Of a DNA stretch of 64,000 nucleotides, positions 54,001 to 62,766 are shown in pieces. The stretch lies in the NCBI GenBank assembly GCA_938029215.1, contig CALHFG010000022.1:1-64000 (forward strand). The letters are read 5' to 3'. Each line of letters begins with the position of its first letter. Positions within the stretch are counted from its first letter, which is position 1. The notes under the pieces were generated by a model. The model saw only the letters and a program-made list of their open reading frames with translations, had not been told where the DNA came from and made no database searches. This stretch comes from an uncultured Acidimicrobiales bacterium. Its GTDB lineage: Bacteria > Actinomycetota > Acidimicrobiia > Acidimicrobiales > SZUA-35. The position numbers and the translations under genes are program-made.

Positions 54001-56867
54001 CCTGCTGGCGACAGGAAAAGGATGGTTCGATCGGTGTCGGTATCGAGGTTGCGCACTCGGCGGCCGCGAGTAAAGGTGTCGGCATAGAGCCACTGATCCA
54101 GGTCGTTGCGATGTTCCGGTGGCGCAGCTTGAACGGCGTCGGGCCGGGGCATCCCCAGGATGTGGCGGTAGTCGGGCGCCCACACGTCGTTCCGTTCGAA
54201 CGGGTAGGACGGCAGCGTCACCATGGTGCCGCGGCCGTGGGATCCTGAGTTGGTTGCGGCGACGAAAGTCTCCCAGTCGATCGTGGTGCCCGCAGCCCAC
54301 AAGGCACCAACCGCAGTCAGTGCGAAGTCCCAATCGTTCGCCTCCTGTCGAGCGCCGCGGAAAAGCTGGATAGTCGCAGTCTTTGCGGGATCGATGGCGT
54401 TGTTCTGTTGCGTGAGGGCAACGAGCGGGCGGCCTGGGCCCACCTCGACGAACGCTCCGCTGTTCGTCGTCTCTGCGACGGTCGCGATGCAAGCTCGGAA
54501 GAGAACTGGCCGCCGAATCTGGGATGCCCAGAACGCGGGATCGACCGCCTCGTCGGGGGTGAGCCACGTGCCGGTGACGTTGCTGACCATTGGCAGCGAA
54601 GGTTCGTTCAGGGCAACGGTTCGGACGACGCTCTCAAACTCGGTGGCCGCCGCATCCATCATTGCCGAGTGGAATGCGTGACTGGTGCGCAGTATCGAAC
54701 AGCGGATGTCTCGCTGGTCCAGCTGTGCTTTGAACGCTTCGATAGACGGGGTCGGTCCAGAGAACGCAATGATGTCTTTGGCGTTGTCGGCGGCGAGCTC
54801 AACGTCTGCGGGGGGAGTCGGGAGCTGGGTGAGGTTAGCGGACACGCTCAACATCGAGCCCGGTTCCATACTCTGCATGAGCTGACCACGACGGGCGACC
54901 AACAATGCAGCATCCTCGACACTCATCACGCCAGCATGAACGGCTGCGGCGTACTCGCCGATGCTGTGGCCGATAACGACATCGGCTTGCACACCCAGTG
55001 CCGCGAGCATCCGCGTGGCGGCATATTCGGTGGCAAACAGCGCAGGCTGGGTGAAGGCGGTCTGACGCAGGGTGTGCGTCGCCTCCTCGGCATCGTCGGC
55101 GTGAGCGAACACCAGAGTTCGCAGATCGCGCCCGATCAGAGGTTCAAAAAGTTCGGCGCAGTAGTCGAAGGCCCGTGCGTAGTCCGCGGAGGACTCATAC
55201 AGGTCCTTGCCCATCTGCACGTACTGAGCTCCCTGGCCCGAGAACAGGAACGTTGTCAGCGGTGCATCGGCACCTGCTTGACGAACGATCGGTGTTGCAG
55301 AGCGCAAGGCGTCGGCTGGAGCGCGGTCGGACGTGACGGCGATCGCAGTGCGGTAGGGGAGCGCGGCGCGGCGGTCGCGGAGTGTGTAGGCCACGTTGCC
55401 GAGATCCAGCATGGGGTTAGCCTCGAAGGCCTCGGCCAGTTGCGTGACTCGGCGGACCGCGGCGTCGGCGGTTCGGGCCGAGACGACCAGCAGCTCGGTC
55501 GATCGCCCGGTTGGGGGCTCGGCCGGTAGAGGAGGTGCTTGCTCCAGCACGACGTGGGCATTGGTGCCACCGATGCCAAAAGCGGAAACGCCAGCCCGGC
55601 GAGGAACGCCAGGGTCGGTGGTCCAGGCAGTGGTGGAATCGTTGACGAAGAAGGGCGTCTTCTCTATCTCGATCTCGGGATTCGGCTCGTTGTAGTGAAT
55701 GCTGGCCGGGATCACGCCGTTCTTGAGCGCGAGGACCGTTTTGATGAACCCGGTAATGCCAGCGGCGGCGTCGAGGTGTCCCAGGTTGGACTTCACCGAC
55801 CCGATCGCGCAGAACTGTTTGCGGTCGGTTGCGATCTCGAATGCTTTGGTGAGCCCAGCGATCTCAATTGGGTCACCCACCTTGGTGCCGGTGCCGTGGG
55901 CCTCGATGTAGCTGATTGTGTCGGCCGAAACATCGCCGATCTCCTGAGCGATCTCGATGGCTTCTGACTGGCCGTTGATCGAGGGGGCCGTATAGCCAGC
56001 TTTGTCGCTGCCGTCGTTGTTTATCGACGACCCGCGAACAACGGCAAGGATGTTGTCGCCCTCTGCGATGGCGTCGGGTAGACGTTTGAGCACGACGACA
56101 CCACAGCCCTGGCCCAGGGTGGTTCCGCCGGCCTCGGAATCGAAGGCGCGGCACTCGCCGGTCGGCGAAAGAATCATGCCGTCTTGATAGAAGTAGCCAA
56201 CTCCCTGGCGGAAGTTCACTGTGACGCCGCCTGCCAACGCCATCGTGCATTCTCGGTTTAACAGGCTCTGCGCGGCCATGTGTACCGCGACCAGCGATGT
56301 GGAACACGCGGTCTGGAGCGTGAGGGCGGGACCGGTGAGGTTGAGTCGGTGTGAGAGCCGGGTGGCGAGAAAGTCTTTGTCCGAGCCGATGAGGCGGTCG
56401 AACGCGCTCAACGGGTCGGTTTGGTCCACTGATCCCTGCAACACCGAGTAGTCGTTCGGGTTAGATCCCGCAAACACACCGATGGGACGGTTCTCGGTGA
56501 ATGGATCGACCCCGGCGTTCTCCAACGCCGAGTACGCCTCTTCGAGAAAAATGCGACTCTGAGGGTCCATAACTTCAGCCTCTTTGGGCGTAAACCCAAA
56601 GAACCGGTAGTCAAAGGATGACTGGAATGGCAGGCGGGTACCTCGCCGAATGAAGTTCGGTGCGGAATAGGCCTCGCGTGGGATGCCCAGCTCATCTAGC
56701 TCGTCGTCGGTAAAGGAGTGTAGGCAATCTCGTTCATCCACGAGGTTCTGCCAGAGATCGTCGACAGTGGCGGCCTCGGGGAAGCGGCCGGCAACGCCAA
56801 TGACGGCAACGTAGTCGTTGTCCTCGAGGTCATAGTCTGGTGCCCAGTTGTTAGGGGACGGGTTCAT
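51024..56867 (-). CDS. Type I PKS module KS-AT-KR-ACP with a C-terminal condensation domain
   Basis: This megasynthase has 1,947 residues from the ATG at 56867, with AGAGGA six bases upstream overlapping the NRPS stop. Domains in order are KS (Cys188 in TACSTS, His324, His364), AT (Ser635 in GHSIGE; HAFHS 730-734 predicts malonyl-CoA), KR (GGLGGVG near 1174-1180, Tyr1327), ACP (Ser1479 in GGDSL), and a full-length condensation domain from about 1530 with HHMVSD (1663-1668). The KR should leave a beta-hydroxyl. No DH, ER or thioesterase is present. It extends the seryl unit handed over by the upstream NRPS. The C-terminal domain probably couples or releases the chain with an amine or alcohol acceptor. 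Confidence 0.93.
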   Translation of the reverse strand: MNPSPNNWAPDYDLEDNDYVAVIGVAGRFPEAATVDDLWQNLVDERDCLHSFTDDELDELGIPREAYSAPNFIRRGTRLPFQSSFDYRFFGFTPKEAEVMDPQSRIFLEEAYSALENAGVDPFTENRPIGVFAGSNPNDYSVLQGSVDQTDPLSAFDRLIGSDKDFLATRLSHRLNLTGPALTLQTACSTSLVAVHMAAQSLLNRECTMALAGGVTVNFRQGVGYFYQDGMILSPTGECRAFDSEAGGTTLGQGCGVVVLKRLPDAIAEGDNILAVVRGSSINNDGSDKAGYTAPSINGQSEAIEIAQEIGDVSADTISYIEAHGTGTKVGDPIEIAGLTKAFEIATDRKQFCAIGSVKSNLGHLDAAAGITGFIKTVLALKNGVIPASIHYNEPNPEIEIEKTPFFVNDSTTAWTTDPGVPRRAGVSAFGIGGTNAHVVLEQAPPLPAEPPTGRSTELLVVSARTADAAVRRVTQLAEAFEANPMLDLGNVAYTLRDRRAALPYRTAIAVTSDRAPADALRSATPIVRQAGADAPLTTFLFSGQGAQYVQMGKDLYESSADYARAFDYCAELFEPLIGRDLRTLVFAHADDAEEATHTLRQTAFTQPALFATEYAATRMLAALGVQADVVIGHSIGEYAAAVHAGVMSVEDAALLVARRGQLMQSMEPGSMLSVSANLTQLPTPPADVELAADNAKDIIAFSGPTPSIEAFKAQLDQRDIRCSILRTSHAFHSAMMDAAATEFESVVRTVALNEPSLPMVSNVTGTWLTPDEAVDPAFWASQIRRPVLFRACIATVAETTNSGAFVEVGPGRPLVALTQQNNAIDPAKTATIQLFRGARQEANDWDFALTAVGALWAAGTTIDWETFVAATNSGSHGRGTMVTLPSYPFERNDVWAPDYRHILGMPRPDAVQAAPPEHRNDLDQWLYADTFTRGRRVRNLDTDTDRTILFLSPAGDIGSELSQKLSKLGPVTIVTPDGEGFSEVSAGHFSTDPLDAQAIESGLADLIGRIRPRQIVHGWMLNQETSQATVSATVEFELARGVLCAELLARLTGSIMGSEPVQLDLLTADGFDLEPTPKVRPGAAALVGSAKVIPIEFTSIATRLLDVASSSVDIDGLVAELSSLSSIDGRTMVEPAVMGLRGGRVWSPWVSIEETPNASESKLRPGGSYLIVGGLGGVGLSIAEHLAHAYNAKLTLTSRSGRPTPDPDNPELTHRLHVLAEIEAAAAAVEIVSANASDHTAMRSAFERAEAVHGHLDGIIVVAGLADQRGSLATRTRQDSIDMMAAKSFGSAIVLDLARSRELDFVLLSSSIASTLFHNRFGQISYVTGNTYAQASAAAARADGVPAITVAWDDWKDMGMSVRAAASFRETYKTDVDLVDQLNSFTPAEGVAVFEQALRSDEPVLHVSPTNLQKRIIDDVHAESPFLAQARLEAEADRSGSEDRPTDVRQAVLEQWTDKIGIIECSDTDDFSALGGDSLQLARVATRLSTQFGISIPLNALTANQEFGAMVAAVSALVSNDSATAITRLPDDSFPLGPAQYRFLDRRWADSNHFNISVLLEREDGFGSNETLRSTLELLGERHPMLRSNLIVVDADIQNIIPSNSIPLEEFAIDAVGAAADGELLSTCEDLQRSLNLFDGPTCKVARFTIADGRTRLLFLMHHMVSDRMSLFTVMNDLDALLSGGSPEELIATEHYPTWIDGLTDLATGTSGAALLERWTALPWEDVRPAVPGTTDRESMANSAATHYSIQLDTAQTAEVLADTPDLRIINALGTAVANQNGTAAAVVERLSHGRDSAGVDVSQTVGFFLQYEPFVVFAQKTADEQLTDAKEWSEFAASFDALRFYGEPDVRSAMNDLPQADVLFNYVGRTITAETDATIMVAPEESGRTVSLDGIRAHPLSVIAEITNDQLELRFVYSTKLQSEDEIAALAGQVQAALVGTRVRT

Positions 56868-56873
56868 TCTGTT

Positions 56874-56879
56874 TCCTCT
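56874..56879 (-). promoter_or_regulatory. Ribosome binding site deciding the PKS start
   Basis: AGAGGA on the minus strand lies six bases before the ATG at 56867 and overlaps the NRPS stop codon. It favours this start over the longer frame that reaches 56984 inside the NRPS gene. Confidence 0.75.
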
Positions 56880-59800
56880 ACCCGCGACCACGACGTCGAC
56901 GTGATTGCTTTGCCGCCTTTTGGGCTTCGATCGTTTCCGCAGTACTCGACCGGCGCCTGGTGCCCGTGCCCGAAAGTAGTTCATCCTGAGCAGCGATTGT
57001 TGGATTGCCGAGCAAGATCGAGAGCTTCAGTGTGGTTCCGAACTCCTCGTTGATCAGCGCGAGTAGTCGGACGGCAAGGATGCTGTCACCGCCGACGTCG
57101 AAGAATGCGTCGTCGATCGAGATCTCGTCGTGCTGAACGATTCCGGCCCAGAGTTCCAGCAGGCGTTTTTGCGTTTGGTTCGTAGCTGGCACGAGAGCCG
57201 AGCGCGAGCGACGGGCTTCTGGCTTTGGAAGTCGCTTGCGGTCTACCTTCCCGCTGGTGTTGAGGGGAAACTCTGGCAGCACGACCCAATCAGCCGGGAC
57301 CATGTACGCCGTCAGCCGCTCACCGCTTACCTCGGTCAGATACTCCGTGTCGAGTGGGGTGTCGGGATTCGCGGGCGTCACGTACGCCACGATGCGGGCG
57401 TCGCCCGCCTTGCTCGCCTCGGTGGTGACGACACACTGACCCACCTCGGCAATGTCGCTGATTACCGATTCGATCTCGCCGAGTTCGATTCGGAGGCCGC
57501 GGATTTTGACCTGGTGATCGAGTCGCCCGAGGTACTCAACGTTGCCGTCGGGCATGAAACGAGCGAGGTCGCCGGTCTTGTAGAGGCGCCCAGCGCTGTA
57601 GGGGTCCGGCACAAACTGGCGTTCTGTAAGTTCTGCGTTGTTTCGGTACCCACGGGCGACCTGAACGCCGCCAATGTGCAGCTCGCCCGGCACGCCGATG
57701 GGCAGTGGGTTCAGCTGTCGATCGAGGATGTGGATCTGGGTGTTGGCAATCGTCTTGCCGATGGGAACGGTCTGCAGCTGTGACTCAGGATCACACTGCC
57801 ACCATGTGACATCGATCGCCGCTTCGGTAGGCCCGTACAGATTGTGCAGTTCGCATTCAGGAAGGGTGGCGAAGAACCGATCTTGAAGGTCTCGAGTCAG
57901 TGCCTCACCCGAACAGATAACTCGCTTCAGCGTTGTGCAGGACGAAGCCTTTGGGTCGGAGAGGAAGATTTGAAGCATCGACGGAACGAAGTGAATCGTT
58001 GTGACGCCTGCGTCGTTGATGGCCGGAATGAGTTCGCCGGGGTCCATATGGGCCCCGGGAGCGGCGATCACTGTGTGAGCGCCTACGAGGGTCGGCCAGA
58101 ACAGCTCCCAAACCGAGACGTCGAAGCTGAAAGGGGTCTTCTGAAGCACGACATCGTCCGGTCCAATTTGGAACGCGTCTTGCATCCAGAGGAGCCGGTT
58201 GACGATTCCGGCGTGCTCGTTCATGGCGCCCTTCGGGCGGCCGGTCGAACCTGAGGTGTACAGCGTGTAGGCCAGATCGGTGGGACCGGCGTGTCGATTG
58301 GGAGCCGTGGTCGATTCAGAACTCCAAATAGGGTTTTGGCTGTCGAGCACGATCGTGGTGTTCGGGGCGAAGCGTTTCGAGAGATGCTCTTGGCAGAGAA
58401 CGATCGATGCTTCGGAGTTATCGACCATGTAGTCGAGGCGATCGGATGGATGATCTGGATCGAGCGGTACGTAGGCGCCACCGGCCTTGTGGATGGCGTG
58501 AATTGCCATCAACATTTCTAGGGACCGTTCCATACAGACGCCGACGACCTGATCTGGCTTGACGCCCCGTCGTTGCAGCAGATGCCCCAGTTGATTGGTG
58601 GCTGCGTCGAATTCTGCGTACGTCATCGTTGACGAGCCGAAGGAGAACGCGGGCAGTTGGGGTGTCTCGGCAGCTTGGGCTTCAAAGAGGTCGGGCAGTG
58701 TGACCGACAGGTCATAGCCAACCGCCGAGTCATTCCACTGCCGGAGTTGCTGTTGTTCCGAAGCGGTGAGATAGCCGAGTTCGACAGCAAGAATTGGGGA
58801 ATCGGCGTCGTGGTCAAGCGCGTCGGCAAAGCCTGCCAGGATGGCCTGATATTCGTCTAGCAGCTTGCCTGCTTGTTCTACCGAGGCCCGAGCCGTTGAG
58901 TACTCAAGCCGCAAAACAAACTCGGGCTCGTTGTAGGCCAACACGGTGAAATCGAAGTTGGTTTGACCGGTGTAGCTGAACGTGCGTCCGGTCGCTCGTG
59001 TGCCGAGGCGCTTGGCCATCCTGGTGTTGAGGGTTGCTTCGTCGAACATGACGATGCTGTCGAACAGCGGCGTCCGCCCGAGGGGGCTCACCTGGTTTAT
59101 CTGCGGAAGCGGCGTCGTCTCGACGTCACGCAACCGGAGCTGTTCGGTCTTGACAGTTTTCAATAGGTCGCCGACCGACATCGCGGAAGTGATATCGACT
59201 CGGAAGGGAATGGTGTTGATCAGGAGACCGATCATCTCGGCGCTGTCGCTGACCGCGTGTCGGCAAGCCCTGGTCGTTCCGGTGACGATGCTCGAACTCT
59301 GGCTGTAGTGGTGCAGGAGGAGCATCCACGCGGCCTGCACGACGTTGTTCACGCTGACATCAAAGTGTTCAGCGGTTCTACGGATTCGGTCGGATGGTCC
59401 ACGATCGAGAATTCGTTCGAGGTGGGCGACGGGTCGTTCGTCGGCGTCGGGAGTTCTGGCGGGAGTCGTGATTGACGTGGGGTTCTCTAAGCCGCTCAGG
59501 TACTTGCGCCAAAAGGCGGTTCGATATGACGCTGTTTCCGCGTCGGTGGCCGTCACGTGGTCGACGTAGCGCTGGAATGGTGTTCCGATTTCCTGCGCTT
59601 GGGAAATGCCATCAAACTGGTCGAACACCGCATCTAGCACCAGCGGGAATGACCGGCCGTCGAGCAGCGAATGGTGGAACGACCACAAAATCCAGGTGTC
59701 TGGACCGTCGGTGGCGATCGTGAGCCGTTGCAGCGGTGCTTCGGTGAGATCGAAGTCTGTGTATCGATCGGTTTCGGCAATGCGCCGTCGCATTTGGTCG

Positions 59801-60081
59801 GTCGGCGCTGAGACCATTGAAGGGACGATGGGGGCGTCAGCCGAGACGGCTTGCATCGTTGATCCATCGGGACCGGCTACCAGAGCCGTACGCAGGATGT
59901 CGTTGTGTGCAGTTACCGCGTTGAATGCTTCTACGAGTCGAGCGTGATCGGCGCCCGCTTCGAGCGTGATCTCGATCTGCTCGACGTCGACGCCGGTGCC
60001 GGGGTGCGCGTTGGCATGAAAAGCCATGCCGGCTTGCAGTGCTGTTCCGTTACGCAACTCTGGTGAGAGTTGTACCGCCAT
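56878..60081 (-). CDS. NRPS module C-A-T, predicted to activate serine
   Basis: This 1,067-residue synthetase opens with a condensation domain (HHSLLDG, 136-142). An adenylation domain follows (YTSGSTGRPKG; FSFDVSVWELFW), then a carrier domain with Ser1000 in GGDSI. Reading the ten specificity positions by alignment to GrsA gives D-V-W-H-I-S-L-I-D-K, the pattern known for L-serine. A condensation domain at the very N-terminus with no preceding carrier suggests an acyl starter or transfer from another protein. The C-terminus ends in a basic tail (SRRRRGRG), possibly a docking element to the PKS. The gene precedes the PKS by ten bases. Confidence 0.93.
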   Translation of the reverse strand: MAVQLSPELRNGTALQAGMAFHANAHPGTGVDVEQIEITLEAGADHARLVEAFNAVTAHNDILRTALVAGPDGSTMQAVSADAPIVPSMVSAPTDQMRRRIAETDRYTDFDLTEAPLQRLTIATDGPDTWILWSFHHSLLDGRSFPLVLDAVFDQFDGISQAQEIGTPFQRYVDHVTATDAETASYRTAFWRKYLSGLENPTSITTPARTPDADERPVAHLERILDRGPSDRIRRTAEHFDVSVNNVVQAAWMLLLHHYSQSSSIVTGTTRACRHAVSDSAEMIGLLINTIPFRVDITSAMSVGDLLKTVKTEQLRLRDVETTPLPQINQVSPLGRTPLFDSIVMFDEATLNTRMAKRLGTRATGRTFSYTGQTNFDFTVLAYNEPEFVLRLEYSTARASVEQAGKLLDEYQAILAGFADALDHDADSPILAVELGYLTASEQQQLRQWNDSAVGYDLSVTLPDLFEAQAAETPQLPAFSFGSSTMTYAEFDAATNQLGHLLQRRGVKPDQVVGVCMERSLEMLMAIHAIHKAGGAYVPLDPDHPSDRLDYMVDNSEASIVLCQEHLSKRFAPNTTIVLDSQNPIWSSESTTAPNRHAGPTDLAYTLYTSGSTGRPKGAMNEHAGIVNRLLWMQDAFQIGPDDVVLQKTPFSFDVSVWELFWPTLVGAHTVIAAPGAHMDPGELIPAINDAGVTTIHFVPSMLQIFLSDPKASSCTTLKRVICSGEALTRDLQDRFFATLPECELHNLYGPTEAAIDVTWWQCDPESQLQTVPIGKTIANTQIHILDRQLNPLPIGVPGELHIGGVQVARGYRNNAELTERQFVPDPYSAGRLYKTGDLARFMPDGNVEYLGRLDHQVKIRGLRIELGEIESVISDIAEVGQCVVTTEASKAGDARIVAYVTPANPDTPLDTEYLTEVSGERLTAYMVPADWVVLPEFPLNTSGKVDRKRLPKPEARRSRSALVPATNQTQKRLLELWAGIVQHDEISIDDAFFDVGGDSILAVRLLALINEEFGTTLKLSILLGNPTIAAQDELLSGTGTRRRSSTAETIEAQKAAKQSRRRRGRG

Positions 60082-60167
60082 TGAAGTTCCGCCTTCGTTG
60101 ACCAGTTAGTGAGTGAAGTCTTACAGTAACTGGCTGGCACTTTTGGTGGCAGTGTAGATCGCCTTAA

Positions 60168-61154
60168 CTAGTAGGTCCATCGGCCCATCTGGGTCCAACC
60201 TGTTGCCGTTTTGCGGTCTCGCACGAAGTTTCCCGACCAGCTCCAGGCCTCTCCACGGCGACGCAGCTTCCGGATGATCCAGCCCGCCAGGTTCACCGGC
60301 CGGCGGAGGGACGGGCGCCAGTTTTGTGCGACGTTGGATAGCTCGGCAGCAAAACCGGGGCTGTCGGCATCGTTCGAGGGGCGTAGGGACCACTGGCCGG
60401 AGGTCGCAACGCCGAGGGGCATCTCGATAGCAAAGGCCCCAGATCCGGACATCGGCCCGAACTCTGGGCCACCGGTAACTTCGAACCAGCCGTGACGGTT
60501 CTCGACCATCGGCGAACCGACCGGAGCTCCTGCACAGTTGATGGCCGCCAGGGTGAGACCCGTACAGACCCGAGTGCTGGAGAACTTCTTGAGATCTATC
60601 GGCACGCCTGGTAGTCGGAGAAGTGCCGGTGTCAGAGCGGTGTTGTCGATGGTGACCGAGATATCGGTTGAGGCTGGCAGAAACCGGAACCCTGTCATGT
60701 AGAGCAGGCGAAGGTTAACCGGCGCCACCCCAGGAGGGGTCGGGGTGAACATCCCCGCGGCGGGCTTTTCACCCTCGGACCGAACCGAGGCTTCAATCCT
60801 GCGACCTTTCAGGTCGTGAAATGCTGCTGCCAGTTGTACCGAGGTGTCGGTTACTTCGTAGGTGATGAATTCAAACGTCGTGGGCACGAGCTCGGCCAAC
60901 TCGGCCAGGGAGTACGCCGGGTCTGTCGCAAACCATTGCGCGGTGATCGGAAGATGCGGCTCGTAGTACAGCCAGACTCGTTTCGACCAATCTTGAACCT
61001 TGGCCGTGTATCCCGTAAGTGGTCCGTCGGCGGTGGTGAATTCGAGAAGCTGAAACTCGATTGCAAAGAGTTCAGAGCCCGACACGAACGGGATCTCGAT
61101 GAAACTTTGCAGCTCGCCAATGGTGAGTGAAATCGGTACCGCAGTGTCGGCCAT
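60168..61154 (-). CDS. Unrecognised 328-residue protein of the biosynthetic locus
   Basis: I do not recognise a family. The sequence is soluble, beta-rich in appearance and Trp-rich, with KVQDWSKRVWLYYEPHLP near residue 55, RLLYMTGFRFLPAS in the middle, NRHGWFEVTGGPEFG near 240, and a basic WIIRKLRRRGEAW before a C-terminal MGRWTY. The pattern of alternating strands could fit a lipocalin-like or other ligand-binding barrel. It lies three bases after the glycosyltransferase gene and 86 before the NRPS, so it belongs to the same transcript. It may be a cyclase, carrier or release factor (inference). Confidence 0.7.
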   Translation of the reverse strand: MADTAVPISLTIGELQSFIEIPFVSGSELFAIEFQLLEFTTADGPLTGYTAKVQDWSKRVWLYYEPHLPITAQWFATDPAYSLAELAELVPTTFEFITYEVTDTSVQLAAAFHDLKGRRIEASVRSEGEKPAAGMFTPTPPGVAPVNLRLLYMTGFRFLPASTDISVTIDNTALTPALLRLPGVPIDLKKFSSTRVCTGLTLAAINCAGAPVGSPMVENRHGWFEVTGGPEFGPMSGSGAFAIEMPLGVATSGQWSLRPSNDADSPGFAAELSNVAQNWRPSLRRPVNLAGWIIRKLRRRGEAWSWSGNFVRDRKTATGWTQMGRWTY

Positions 61155-61157
61155 GTC

Positions 61158-61838
61158 CTACTCTTGCGCCTCGGTCTGTGTGCCGTCTTTACCTGCGTAC
61201 ACCGTGGTCAGCTTGGCGCCGTCGGCTCCTCGACCGCCAAACACAGCACCGACGGTGTCCCAGAGAATCTTCAGATCTAGCAGGAGAGACCGGCGGCGGA
61301 TGTACTCGAGGTCGAGCTCAAACTTTTCGTCCCAGGAAAGCGAATTTCGGCCCTGGGTTTGGCAAAGGCCGGTGATGCCCGGAACGACCTGGTGGCGCTG
61401 TGCGTGCTCGGGTGTATAGCGGTCGAGGTAGATGGCGTAGAACGGCCGCGGACCAACCAAGCTCATCTCACCGCGCAGAACGTTGACCAGTCCCGGTAGC
61501 TCGTCGATGCTGAACCGTCGCATCGTGTCGCCCCACCAATGGGTGCGATCGGCGTCCGGGAGCAGAGTGCCGTTGGAGTCACGCTCGTTCGTCATGGTCC
61601 GAAATTTGATGATCTCGAAGGTCTCTCCACCATGAGCGCCGCGCTTCTGGGTGAAGAAGATGCCGGGTCCCATTGTCAGTCGGGTGAGAACGGCCGCGAC
61701 AGCGAAGACCGGGGAGAACACGATGAGGGCGCCTGCTGCCCCGACGAGATCCATTATCCGTTTCCACGCCGGTGTCGGAAGCTTTGGGACTACAACGTTG
61801 CCCTGTCCGTCACGGTGGACCTTTGGCTCGGTTCCCAT
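61158..61838 (-). CDS. Phosphoglycosyl transferase (bacterial sugar transferase)
   Basis: This 226-residue monotopic membrane enzyme moves a sugar 1-phosphate from a nucleotide sugar to a polyprenyl phosphate. It has one hydrophobic re-entrant segment (GAAGALIVFSPVFAVAAVL), then GPGIFFTQKRGA, IIKFRTM, and the catalytic Asp-Glu in FSIDELPGLVNVLRGEMSLVGPRP. A GITGLCQTQGRNSLSW block follows. It is the short PglC/WcaJ-core form without extra N-terminal segments. Its start overlaps the aldo/keto reductase stop by one base. Such a gene inside an NRPS-PKS locus is unusual and suggests a glycosylated or lipid-linked product. Confidence 0.9.
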   Translation of the reverse strand: MGTEPKVHRDGQGNVVVPKLPTPAWKRIMDLVGAAGALIVFSPVFAVAAVLTRLTMGPGIFFTQKRGAHGGETFEIIKFRTMTNERDSNGTLLPDADRTHWWGDTMRRFSIDELPGLVNVLRGEMSLVGPRPFYAIYLDRYTPEHAQRHQVVPGITGLCQTQGRNSLSWDEKFELDLEYIRRRSLLLDLKILWDTVGAVFGGRGADGAKLTTVYAGKDGTQTEAQE

Positions 61839-62680
61839 CAGCTCAGTTCCTCTTGGTTCGTGGACCGGGCATGTTCGAACTCGGTCCAGAATCGTTGTAC
61901 GTCGGGTTGGGTACGTCCCGCAGCATCTACTGCGCTTTGCACATGCTCAATACTATTCGCGCTCAAAACGATGGTCTTCACTGTGGGGTGAAGTAGCGGC
62001 CATTCGAGTGCCCGAGCGACTTCGTCGGCGGAGGTTGTCATGGCGCCGGCCCCAAGCGGTCGAATCGCATAGAACGAAACGACGTCATCGAGAAACTGGG
62101 CGTTGTCGGTTTCGGCAAGATTCAGATAGTCGCACAGCGACGTTGTTGGCAGGGCCTCAAGAGCAGGCCGAGCGAAGGACGGGTGATAGGTGAACACCGA
62201 AACGTCGGCGATATCCCCACGTTTGATGAGCTCGGAGAAACACGCGTCGATAACCTCGGCTTGGTCTGCGAGCAACTCGAGCCGTCGATCGACATTCTGC
62301 GCGTCAGGGGTTCTGAACAGCCACTGAACCGACGCCAGGCGATCGGTTCCCAGTGTTTGCAGTTCTTCGTGAACCAGCTGGTTGATAGCGGCGGGGTCGA
62401 ACTGTTCGCCGTCGAACGACGGCGAACTGAGCTTGACGATGTGTTCGAACGTTGCGGACCGTTCGCAGCGCTTCAACGCTTGGAGGTAGAGCTCGTGGGC
62501 GTCGTACTCCCGTGATGAATGGTGCGTGGTAATACCTCGATCGTGCAATTCGTTGAGGTGAGCTGCCGCCTCACCCACCGTTCCCCGAAGCCGCATCGTG
62601 CCAAACGCGATCTGGCTAACGTCGGCATCGCTGTCGGGACGAATCCGACGGCGAGCTACCGGTGTGCTGAGGAGTTGCAT
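61838..62680 (-). CDS. Aldo/keto reductase-like protein with an altered catalytic tetrad
   Basis: This 280-residue protein has the AKR fold pattern: FGTMRLRG at the start, HHSSREYDAHELYLQALKR where the canonical DTAxxYG...E segment lies, EHIVKLSS for the lysine, and SVQWLFRTPDAQ where the catalytic histidine is expected. Tyr and Lys look present, but the Asp seems replaced by His and the final His by Phe. Reduction may be impaired or the protein may have another role. It is the first gene of the locus and is coupled to the sugar transferase. Confidence 0.8.
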   Translation of the reverse strand: MQLLSTPVARRRIRPDSDADVSQIAFGTMRLRGTVGEAAAHLNELHDRGITTHHSSREYDAHELYLQALKRCERSATFEHIVKLSSPSFDGEQFDPAAINQLVHEELQTLGTDRLASVQWLFRTPDAQNVDRRLELLADQAEVIDACFSELIKRGDIADVSVFTYHPSFARPALEALPTTSLCDYLNLAETDNAQFLDDVVSFYAIRPLGAGAMTTSADEVARALEWPLLHPTVKTIVLSANSIEHVQSAVDAAGRTQPDVQRFWTEFEHARSTNQEELS

Positions 62681-62766
62681 GATTCCCCGAGCTTAGGATT
62701 CATCCGACGCCACCGGAACAGGAGAATCGCCTGCTCGCGGTGGGTCCAACGTCACGTTCTTCGGTC

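Noticed and set aside
54408-55529. A 373-residue plus-strand frame opposite the PKS AT domain
   Set aside because: The minus strand carries unambiguous AT motifs here. The plus frame is a codon-bias shadow.
56868-56984. N-terminal extension of the PKS into the NRPS gene
   Set aside because: The ATG at 56867 has a well-placed AGAGGA and the extension is Arg-rich sequence antisense in character to no known docking domain.
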